NCBI GenBank assembly: GCA_964639935.1 | Contig: CAZXGT010000032.1 | Coordinates: 1 to 18,890, forward strand | Source: CALNYS01 sp964639935 | GTDB taxonomy: Bacteria > Planctomycetota > Phycisphaerae > Phycisphaerales > UBA1924 | Direction: 5' to 3' | Length of the DNA: 18,890 bases | Part shown: positions 7,708 to 14,006 of the stretch, in pieces | Layout: every line of letters begins with the position of its first letter | How positions within the stretch are numbered: the first letter of the stretch is position 1 | Program-made: the position numbers and the translations under genes | Notes under the pieces: generated by a model | What the model was told of the DNA's origin: nothing | Database searches by the model: none | Seen by the model: the letters and a program-made list of their open reading frames with translations, nothing else

Positions 7708-7757
7708 CCCGCGCCGCGTGCGCGCGTGGTCCTGTCTTTCGTCTTTGAGGTCGCCTC

Positions 7758-8135
7758 ATGAACCCGGCCGCCTACATCCAAACGGTTTCGAACCTTCCCG
7801 GGGAGGGCGAGCGTCGCGCGGGCCGCGTGATGGTCGACGGGCTGACGTGCTCGCAGGGTCGCGTGATCGACATGAACGCGAGCTCGCTTCGGCTGTCGCG
7901 CTCGACGCGCTGGCGTCCCGGGGAGATCCGCCGGGTGAGCCTCCCGGTGCTCGCGGGTCGGACGATGCCGCTCGTGGGGATCTGCCGGTGGTGCCGGAAG
8001 GTCGGCTTCTTCAAGTGGGTGTGCGAGGTGGAGTTCCTCGACCTGACCGACGACCACCGCGAGGCGCTTCGGTACATCGCGCTGACGAACGCGAAGCGCG
8101 AGTGGGTGGGCGTGGCGCGGAAGCCGGGAACCTGA
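7758..8135 (+). CDS. PilZ-like protein with degraded c-di-GMP motif, paralogue of the preceding gene
   Basis: 125 residues, ATG with GAGG seven bases upstream (7747-7750). It aligns along its whole length with the previous protein: ERRAGRVMVDG against RRRAGRLAIEG, GRVIDMNASSLRL against GEVFDLSCTGARL, VEFLDLTDDHREALRYIALTNAKREW against VEFVDLTPEQQKTLTDLAMRSAKRAW. RxxxR is kept (R19, R23), but the DxSxxG motif reads D38-x-N40-x-x-S43, so both the Ser and the Gly are changed. In known PilZ proteins loss of this motif often abolishes c-di-GMP binding. The pair could therefore be a ligand-binding form and a non-binding or hetero-dimer form. That is inference. Confidence 0.74.
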   Translation: MNPAAYIQTVSNLPGEGERRAGRVMVDGLTCSQGRVIDMNASSLRLSRSTRWRPGEIRRVSLPVLAGRTMPLVGICRWCRKVGFFKWVCEVEFLDLTDDHREALRYIALTNAKREWVGVARKPGT

Positions 8136-8169
8136 GCGGATCGCGGGGCTTCGCCGTTGACGGGCTGGA

Positions 8170-8688
8170 TCAGTACCGCAGCACGGCGTGGACGTCCCCG
8201 TACTGCTCCATCTTCTCGCGGCCGTCCAAAGCGGTGAGCTCGATGAGCACCGTCGCGCCGACGATCTCGCCCTCGAGCCGCGTGACGAGCTCGCAGCACG
8301 CCCGCATGGTGCCGCCCGTGGCGAGGAGGTCGTCGACCATGAGGACGCGATCGCCGGGCTGGAGAGCGTCTTGGTGAATCTCGACGCGGTCGGTTCCGTA
8401 TTCGAGTCCGTAGTCGACGCCGTGGGTGGCGCTTGGGAGCTTCCCGGGCTTCCGAATGGGGACGAATCCGGCGGAGAGGGCCTGGGCGACGGCGGCGCCG
8501 AAGATGAAGCCGCGGCTCTCGGCGCCGGCGACGAGATCGACGTCGCGTCCGCGGAAGGGGTTGACCATGAGCTCGACGGCGAGGGCGAGGCCGGCGGGAT
8601 CGGCGAGGAGGGGCGTGATGTCCTTGTAGGCGACGCCGGGCTTGGGGAAGTCGGCGATGTCGCGGATGAGTGCTTCGAGCTTCTGCAT
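8170..8688 (-). CDS. apt: Adenine phosphoribosyltransferase
   Basis: 172 residues, the standard Apt length. The enzyme salvages adenine by joining it to PRPP to give AMP in the cytosol. All family marks are present: FPKPGVAYKDITPLL at the N-terminus, AGAESRGFIFG at 54-64, RKPGKLP at 79-85, and the PRPP-binding loop VLMVDDLLATGGTM at 115-128. AGGAG sits five bases before the ATG at 8688. The start region diverges from the groES-like gene; a candidate -10 (TATCCT, 8735-8730 on minus) would give a leader of about 35 bases. The gene converges on the second PilZ gene with 34 bases between stops and no obvious terminator. Confidence 0.96.
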   Translation of the reverse strand: MQKLEALIRDIADFPKPGVAYKDITPLLADPAGLALAVELMVNPFRGRDVDLVAGAESRGFIFGAAVAQALSAGFVPIRKPGKLPSATHGVDYGLEYGTDRVEIHQDALQPGDRVLMVDDLLATGGTMRACCELVTRLEGEIVGATVLIELTALDGREKMEQYGDVHAVLRY

Positions 8689-8728
8689 CGCGTCTCCTGT
8701 GGGCGGGCGCCGCGGTCGGCGGCGCGGC

Positions 8729-8735
8729 TAGGATA
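8729..8735. promoter_or_regulatory. Overlapping divergent -10 boxes between apt and the groES-like gene
   Basis: The nonamer CTAGGATAG (8728-8736) reads TAGGAT on plus (8729-8734) and TATCCT on minus (8735-8730). The plus box ends eight bases before the groES-like ATG; the minus box lies about 41 bases before the apt ATG. Because the boxes share five bases, only one direction could fire at a time. -35 boxes are not evident. Confidence 0.4.
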
Positions 8736-8742
8736 GGGATCC

Positions 8743-9081
8743 ATGGCACGAAGCGATACGACGCGCCCGCCCCTTGAGACCGTTGAGCCGATCGGCCTGC
8801 GCGTGCTGGTGCGCAAGGATGAGGACAAGAAGCAGACCAAGAGCGGGATTCACCTGCCGGACAAGATCGAGATCCCGACGCTGACGGGTCGCATCGTGAC
8901 GATCTCGGCGCAGGTGGAGGCGGACGAGGACTACCCGATCAAGCAGTACGACCGCGTGCTGTTCAACCCGAAGCACGCGATCCCGGTGGACTTCGAGGGC
9001 GACAACCGCCTGTTCGTGATTCCGGTGGAGGATCTGGTGGCGGTCTTCCGGCGCGAGGCGCCCGACGATGGCGGGGCCTGA
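8743..9081 (+). CDS. GroES-like co-chaperonin (Cpn10 family), not next to groEL
   Basis: 112 residues. The fold pattern of GroES is recognisable: GLRVLVRKDEDK as the first strand, a mobile-loop-like segment at about 28-43 (KSGIHLPDKIEIP), TGRIVTIS, YDRVLFNP, and a closing FVIPVEDLVAVF. GroES proteins cap the GroEL chamber through a hydrophobic tripeptide in the mobile loop, usually I-V-L or similar; here it reads I-H-L. The N-terminus has an extra stretch of about 17 residues and the middle lacks the typical roof-loop sequence. No groEL gene follows; aroA starts inside the last 14 bases. A TAGGAT box lies just upstream. It may be a second, specialised GroES rather than the main one. Confidence 0.82.
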   Translation: MARSDTTRPPLETVEPIGLRVLVRKDEDKKQTKSGIHLPDKIEIPTLTGRIVTISAQVEADEDYPIKQYDRVLFNPKHAIPVDFEGDNRLFVIPVEDLVAVFRREAPDDGGA

Positions 9082-10471
9082 CCGGGCGGTCCGCGGGTGG
9101 ACCGCGGCGGACGAGGCCGCGCTCGAGGCGATGCGCGGCCCGTTTGACGATCTTCCTGCGGCGCTGCCGATCCCGGTGATGCCGGGTCCCTTTGACGTGT
9201 CGCTTCGTCCGCCGAGTTCCAAGAGCATCACGAACCGGCTGCTCGTGCTCGCGGCGCTGTGCGAGGGCGAGAGCGTGATTCATCGCCCGCTCGTGGACGC
9301 GGTGGACGCGAGGGTGATGCTCTCGGCGATCGAGCGGCTCGGGGCTGGGGTGAGGATCGAGGGGGATCGGGCGATCATCCGCGGGGTGGGCGGGGAGCCG
9401 CGCGGCGGTGTGACGCTGCATCTGGAGAACGCGGGGACGGCGGTGCGTTTTCTGACGGCGGCGGGGTCGCTCGCGGGGGGTCGGGTGACGATCGACGGTT
9501 CGCCGCGGATGCGGGAGCGTCCGATCGGCGGGCTGGTGTCGTCTCTGCGTTCGCTGCGGGTGGCGGCGCGGTTCATGGGGGCGTACGGCTTTCCGCCGGT
9601 GCAGCTGGATCCGGGCGGCGAGCGGCTGCAGGGCGGGGAGGTGACGCTCGACACGCAGGCGTCGAGCCAGTTCGTCAGCGCGCTTCTGATGATCGGGCCG
9701 TGGACGCGCGAGGGCGTGACGCTCAAGCTCCGTGGGGAGATCACGAGCAAGCCGTATGTCGTGATGACGATGGAGCTCCTGCGGCGGATCGGCGCGGAGG
9801 TCGAGGCGCGGAGCGACATGCGGACGGTGCGCGTTCATCCGAGGCCGCTTTCGGGCTTTGAGATGGAGGTCGAGGCGGACGCGAGCGGGGCGACGTACTT
9901 CGAGGCGGCGGCGGCGCTGGTGGAGGGCTCGAGCTGCACGATCGAGGGGCTGGGGCCGATGAGTCTGCAGCCGGACGGGCGGTTCGCGGAGCTGCTGCTC
10001 GTGCTCGGCGCGCGGGTCGCGCGATCGGAGACGAGCGTGACGGTCCGCTCGCCGGAGGAGGGGGGGAGCTTGCGCGGGACGCGGTTCGATCTCTCCTGGG
10101 CGCCGGACGCGGCGATGACGCTGGCGGCGGCGGCGGCGTTCGCGGAGGGTCGGACGGTGATCAGCGGGCTCGGGACGCTCCGCGACAAGGAGTGCGACCG
10201 GCTGACGGCGACGAGAACGGAGCTGGCGAAGCTGGGCGTTCGGATCGATTCGAGCGAGAGCGCGTGGGTGATCGAGGGCGGCGTGGGGGCGGGGCGTGGG
10301 CGCGTGGAGCTCGACACGTATGACGATCACCGGATGGCGATGGCGCTGGCGATCGTCGGGCTCCGCCGAGCGGGGGTCGTGATTCGCGATCCGAAGTGCG
10401 TGTCGAAGACGTACCCGACGTTCTGGAACGATCTGGCGCGGCTTTACGAGTCCGCCTTGTCGCGGCGGTAG
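9068..10471 (+). CDS. aroA: 3-phosphoshikimate 1-carboxyvinyltransferase (EPSP synthase)
   Basis: 467 residues. The enzyme joins PEP to shikimate-3-phosphate in the sixth step of the shikimate pathway to chorismate. Binding residues are visible by alignment to E. coli AroA: K52, S53 and R57 (PSSKSITNR), the NAGTAVR motif at 121-127, SSQ at 199-201, the catalytic Asp D347 (APDAAMT), K374 and R378 (KECDRL), R422 (DDHRMAMA) and K447 (VSKTYP). About 30 residues precede the usual start of the fold; this extension has no recognised domain and begins MAGPDRAVRGWTAADEAALE. The ATG overlaps the groES-like gene by 14 bases, with GAGG (9055-9058) nine bases upstream, so the two are probably coupled. The ABC exporter gene follows after 20 bases. 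Confidence 0.95.
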   Translation: MAGPDRAVRGWTAADEAALEAMRGPFDDLPAALPIPVMPGPFDVSLRPPSSKSITNRLLVLAALCEGESVIHRPLVDAVDARVMLSAIERLGAGVRIEGDRAIIRGVGGEPRGGVTLHLENAGTAVRFLTAAGSLAGGRVTIDGSPRMRERPIGGLVSSLRSLRVAARFMGAYGFPPVQLDPGGERLQGGEVTLDTQASSQFVSALLMIGPWTREGVTLKLRGEITSKPYVVMTMELLRRIGAEVEARSDMRTVRVHPRPLSGFEMEVEADASGATYFEAAAALVEGSSCTIEGLGPMSLQPDGRFAELLLVLGARVARSETSVTVRSPEEGGSLRGTRFDLSWAPDAAMTLAAAAAFAEGRTVISGLGTLRDKECDRLTATRTELAKLGVRIDSSESAWVIEGGVGAGRGRVELDTYDDHRMAMALAIVGLRRAGVVIRDPKCVSKTYPTFWNDLARLYESALSRR

Positions 10472-10479
10472 GGCGGGCG

Positions 10480-10485
10480 GATACT
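10480..10485 (+). promoter_or_regulatory. Possible -10 box just before the ABC exporter start
   Basis: GATACT resembles the -10 consensus TATAAT or TATACT and ends six bases before the ATG at 10492, in the 20-base gap after aroA. No ribosome binding site precedes that ATG. The same spacing is seen at der, trmB and pyrG, which is the main argument for it; the first T of the consensus is missing. Confidence 0.25.
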
Positions 10486-10491
10486 CCTCTC

Positions 10492-12327
10492 ATGGCTTCG
10501 CCCTTCTGGTCCTTCGCCGCCCGCATGTCCCGCCGGAAGGGGAAGCTGATCCTCGCGGGGGTGATGGCGGTGGTTTCGGCGAGCGGCCTTGGCGCGGGGC
10601 TCTTGAGTCTGCCGCCGATTCTCAACAACGTGATCGGGGAGGAGCGGTCGACGCTTCGGGACCTGGCGGCGGAGTCGCCGGTGGCGCTGCCGCCGGGGCT
10701 GGTCGCGCGGCTTCCGGGCGAGCCGTTCGAGTCGGTGGTGTGGATCATCACGGGGCTGTTTTTGTTGTCGCTCGTCGGGGCGGCGGCGAACTTCCTTCAT
10801 CAGTACCTGTCGCTGACGGTGGCGGCGTCGACGGTGGCGGATCTTCGGCGGGCGGTGTTCCGTCACGCGTTGCGGCTGCCGCTGCTGCGGGTGGCGGGGG
10901 GCGCGTCGGACCTGGTGAGCCGGATGCTGACGGACACGGAGGTGATTCTTTCGGGTCTGATCGCGATCACGAGCAAGGCGTCGGCGCAGATCGCTCGGGG
11001 CGCGGTCGCGCTGGTCGCGGCGTTCGTGATCGACTGGCGTCTGGCGCTGGCGTCCCTGGTGGCGGCGCCGGTGCTGTACACGGTGATCCGCAAGCTGGGG
11101 AAGCGCATCCGGCGTGCGTACCGGGGCGCGATGGAGTCCAAGGCGAGCCTGATGGGGGTGGCGAGCGAGTCGCTCGGGGGGCTCCGGGTGATCAAGGTGT
11201 ATCACGCGGAGCGGTCGGCGCTCGGGCGTTTCACTCGGCATAACCGGCGCGCGCTTCAGCAGGAGCTGCGGGCGCGAACGGCGCGGGCGCTGTCATCCCC
11301 GGTGGTGGAGCTTGTTTCGATTCTGGTCGTCGGGGCGATCGTGATCGTCTCGACGAAGTTCATCCTTGACGGGCACCTGAGCCCGGGTCAGTTCATGGGC
11401 GCTCTGGTGGCTCTCGGCGTCGCCGGGTCGCAGCTCAAGCCGCTGACGCGGATCGTTCAGGAGCTGCAGGCGGCGGACTCGGCGGCGGTGCGTCTGCAGG
11501 AGGTTCTCGGCGCGGAGACCGACGCGCGGCTGACCGGTCGCGACCGCCAACCGGCGTTTGCGCGCCATCGGGAGTCGATCCGCTTCGAGAGGGTGAGGAT
11601 GCGCTACCCGGAGGCCGGGCACGAGGCGCTCGCGGGGGTGGATCTCGAGGTTGGTTTCGGGGAGACGGTGGCGTTCGTGGGCCCGAACGGGTCGGGGAAG
11701 ACGACGCTGCTCTCGCTCGTGCCCCGGCTCTTTGATCCGACGGGCGGGAGCGTGAAGCTGGACGGTCGGGATCTGCGGGAGGGGGACATCCGCTCGCTTC
11801 GGCGGCAGATCGGGGTGGTGACGCAGGACGTGGTGCTGTTCTCGGGGAGCGTTCACGAGAACATCGCGCTGGGTCGGCCCGGTGTGAGCCGGGAGGCGGT
11901 GACGCGCGCGGCGAAGCGGGCGCGGGCTCACGAGTTCATCGAACAGATCCCGGGCGGGTACGACGCGGTGCTCGGGGAGGGGGGGCTGAGCCTGTCCGGC
12001 GGGCAGCGGCAGCGGCTCTCGATCGCGCGGGCGATCCTGCGGGATCCGGCGATCCTGATTCTCGACGAGGCGACGAGCATGATCGACGCTGAGAGCGAGC
12101 GACGGATCGGGGAGGCGCTCGATGAGTTTGGGCGCGGCCGAACGTGCCTGATCGTGGCGCACCGGCTGGCGACGGTGATCAGCGCGGACCGGATCGTGGT
12201 GATGGACGGCGGCAGGGTGGAGGACGTGGGGACGCACGAGGAGCTTCTCGGACGGTGCGCGCTGTACCGGAGCCTGGCCCGGGGCCAGCTTGTCGCGGCC
12301 GCGGCGCCGGAGGCGGCTCGCTCCTGA
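10492..12327 (+). CDS. ABC exporter half-transporter, membrane domain fused to ATPase (MsbA/lipid A flippase-like)
   Basis: 611 residues. The N-terminal part (about 1-325) is a type I ABC exporter membrane domain: hydrophobic segments near 18-42, 82-106, 165-200 and 270-315, with the cytoplasmic coupling region SRMLTDTEVI at 143-152. The ATPase domain follows: Walker A GPNGSGKTT (397-405), Q-loop Q445, signature LSGGQRQR (501-508), Walker B ILILDE (521-526) and H-loop H557. Such half-transporters work as homodimers and export lipids, peptides or drugs; MsbA-type lipid A core flipping is one option, but the substrate cannot be read. The stretch between the first two helices is long (about 46-80). 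The ATG at 10492 gives the normal N-terminus; the longer frame from 10396 lies inside aroA and is not used. Confidence 0.94.
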   Translation: MASPFWSFAARMSRRKGKLILAGVMAVVSASGLGAGLLSLPPILNNVIGEERSTLRDLAAESPVALPPGLVARLPGEPFESVVWIITGLFLLSLVGAAANFLHQYLSLTVAASTVADLRRAVFRHALRLPLLRVAGGASDLVSRMLTDTEVILSGLIAITSKASAQIARGAVALVAAFVIDWRLALASLVAAPVLYTVIRKLGKRIRRAYRGAMESKASLMGVASESLGGLRVIKVYHAERSALGRFTRHNRRALQQELRARTARALSSPVVELVSILVVGAIVIVSTKFILDGHLSPGQFMGALVALGVAGSQLKPLTRIVQELQAADSAAVRLQEVLGAETDARLTGRDRQPAFARHRESIRFERVRMRYPEAGHEALAGVDLEVGFGETVAFVGPNGSGKTTLLSLVPRLFDPTGGSVKLDGRDLREGDIRSLRRQIGVVTQDVVLFSGSVHENIALGRPGVSREAVTRAAKRARAHEFIEQIPGGYDAVLGEGGLSLSGGQRQRLSIARAILRDPAILILDEATSMIDAESERRIGEALDEFGRGRTCLIVAHRLATVISADRIVVMDGGRVEDVGTHEELLGRCALYRSLARGQLVAAAAPEAARS

Positions 12328-12356
12328 TTCGCTTTGGGGGGCGGGGGGCCTAGACT
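12328..12356 (+). promoter_or_regulatory. Candidate promoter for der (leaderless arrangement)
   Basis: TTCGCT (12328-12333) and TAGACT (12351-12356) are separated by 17 bases, and TAGACT ends seven bases before the der ATG at 12364. That would place the transcript start at the start codon. The 36-base gap from the ABC gene has no ribosome binding site. The -35 match is weak. Confidence 0.4.
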
Positions 12357-12363
12357 TGCGGCT

Positions 12364-13965
12364 ATGAGCATGCCCCGCGTCGCGATCGTTGGCCGCCCGA
12401 ATGTGGGCAAGTCCTCTCTGATGAATCTGCTTGCGCAGGAGCGGGTGTCGATCGTCGACTCGACGCCGGGGGTGACGCGGGATCGCGTGGCGGCGGTCGT
12501 CGAGCTTCGTCCGCCGGGGCACGAGGGGGAGAGCAAGCTGGTTGAGGTGGTCGATACGGGCGGGTACGGGGTGTACACGGCGGAGCACAACCGGTTCAAC
12601 GAGATCGGCGAGGATCTCTCGCGTCTGAGCGCGCCGGTGGAGGCGCAGATCGATCACGCGGTGCGTTCTGCGGACGCGATCCTGCTCGTGGTTGACGCGC
12701 AGGCGGGGCTGACGGCGCTCGATGAGACGTTCGCGCAGATCCTCCGGCAGAAGGCGGCGGAGTTCGGGGGGATCCCGGTGCGGGTCGTCGCGAACAAGAC
12801 CGATGGGGAGAGCTGGGAGCCGCACGCGTACGAGGCGGCGGCGCTTGGTTTCGGCGAGCCGATCCTGGTGTCGGCGAAGAACAAGTTTCGCCGGCGGTTG
12901 TTTCTCGAGGAGCTTTTCGGGCTGACGCCTGAGGAGTCTCGTCTTGGCGGTGCTGACGAGTCGGCGCCGGAGATGCGGGTGGCGATCGTTGGGAAGCGCA
13001 ACGCGGGCAAGAGCACGTTCGTCAACGCGCTGGCTGGCGAGGAGCGTGTGATCGTGAGCGAGATCGCGGGCACGACGCGGGACGCGGTGGACGTGCGGTT
13101 CGAGATCGACGGCCGCGCGTGCGTGGCGATCGACACGGCGGGGCTGCGGAAGCGCAAGAGCATCCCGGACCGGGTGGAGTGGTACGCGCGGGATCGGGCG
13201 CTGAACTCGGTGGATCGCGCGGACGTGACGATCCTGATGATCGATGCGACGGAGCGCATCTCGCAGGTTGACAAGAACCTGTCGAAGGAGCTTCAGGAGC
13301 GGCACGCGCCGACGGTGATCGTCGTCAACAAGTGGGATCTTGTGGAGGGGCGGATTGGCCGGTACGGGCGGCCGGTCGATCCGGAGGATTACCGCAAGTA
13401 CCTCGAGGAGGAGCTCGTGGGGCTGTCTCGGGCGCCGATCGTCTTCGCCTCGGCGAAGGAGGGTCGGAGCCTGAGGGAGATCATCGAGGTGGCGTTCGAT
13501 CTGCACGAGCAGGCGACGAGCCGGGTGGGCACGGGCGAGCTGAACCGGATGATGACGGAGATCCTCGAGGAGCGCGGGCCGAGCAGCAAGCTGGGCCGGC
13601 AGGCGAAGATCTACTACGTCTCGCAGGTCGCGGTGAGCCCGCCGACGATCGTGATGGTGGTGAACCAGGAGGACCTCTTCAAGCCGGAGTACCGGCGGTA
13701 TCTCCTGAACCGGCTCGCCGAGCGCACGCCGTTCGCGGAGGTTCCGATCCGGCTGATCATCCGCGAGCGCAAGCGCGCCGAGGTGAAGGAGCTGATCTCG
13801 GGCGACTACCGCAAGCGCAAGCAGCTCGAGCGTGAGCTCGAGAGCGCGAGCGATGTGGAGACGAACCAGCCGAAGATCGCGCTGGACGGCTCGAAGCCGA
13901 TCTGGGAGTCGATGGCGGAGCACGAGGGCGGCCGCTCAAGCGACCACGCGGACCGGGACGCGTGA
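12364..13965 (+). CDS. der: Ribosome biogenesis GTPase Der (EngA), two tandem G domains
   Basis: 533 residues, longer than the usual 440-490. Der is an essential GTPase acting in assembly of the 50S ribosomal subunit. G domain 1: P-loop GRPNVGKSS (10-18), DTGG (64-67), NKTD (144-147), SAK (170-172). G domain 2: GKRNAGKS (210-217), DTAG (257-260), NKWD (322-325). The KH-like C-terminal domain follows (ISQV-type strands near 415-440, IRLIIRERKRAEVKELI at about 465-480). The first domain has extra residues after the switch I region (RPPGHEGES near 49-57) and a hydrophilic tail follows the KH domain from about 500. The second P-loop differs from the usual GRPNVGKS. The start is the ATG at 12364; ATG 12370 is an alternative two codons in. 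The gene converges on the M1 aminopeptidase. Confidence 0.96.
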   Translation: MSMPRVAIVGRPNVGKSSLMNLLAQERVSIVDSTPGVTRDRVAAVVELRPPGHEGESKLVEVVDTGGYGVYTAEHNRFNEIGEDLSRLSAPVEAQIDHAVRSADAILLVVDAQAGLTALDETFAQILRQKAAEFGGIPVRVVANKTDGESWEPHAYEAAALGFGEPILVSAKNKFRRRLFLEELFGLTPEESRLGGADESAPEMRVAIVGKRNAGKSTFVNALAGEERVIVSEIAGTTRDAVDVRFEIDGRACVAIDTAGLRKRKSIPDRVEWYARDRALNSVDRADVTILMIDATERISQVDKNLSKELQERHAPTVIVVNKWDLVEGRIGRYGRPVDPEDYRKYLEEELVGLSRAPIVFASAKEGRSLREIIEVAFDLHEQATSRVGTGELNRMMTEILEERGPSSKLGRQAKIYYVSQVAVSPPTIVMVVNQEDLFKPEYRRYLLNRLAERTPFAEVPIRLIIRERKRAEVKELISGDYRKRKQLERELESASDVETNQPKIALDGSKPIWESMAEHEGGRSSDHADRDA

Positions 13966-13973
13966 GGATCCCG

Positions 13974-13995
13974 GCCCGCTGATCGTGTTTCGGGC
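13974..13995. terminator. Weak inverted repeat between der and the M1 aminopeptidase gene
   Basis: GCCCG (13974-13978) pairs with CGGGC (13991-13995) around a 12-base loop, in the 41-base gap between the two converging stops. On plus it is followed by TTGGTTT, a broken T-tract. Five base pairs is little in a GC-rich genome, so this may be chance. Confidence 0.2.
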
Positions 13996-14006
13996 TTGGT
14001 TTCGCG

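Noticed and set aside
8136..8169. Possible terminator between the second PilZ gene and apt
   Set aside because: Only a three-base stem around GGCTTCG could be built, and no T-tract is present.
7110..8840. Long upstream extension of the trmB frame across the PilZ genes and apt
   Set aside because: The TrmB homology begins at the ATG at 7109. The extension is low-complexity Ser/Arg/Pro sequence antisense or out of frame to supported genes.
11293..13923. An 876-residue minus-strand open frame antisense to the ABC exporter and der
   Set aside because: It is Arg/His/Leu/Pro-rich with no recognisable domain, and both plus-strand genes beneath it are fully motif-supported. GC-rich codon use keeps this antisense frame open.
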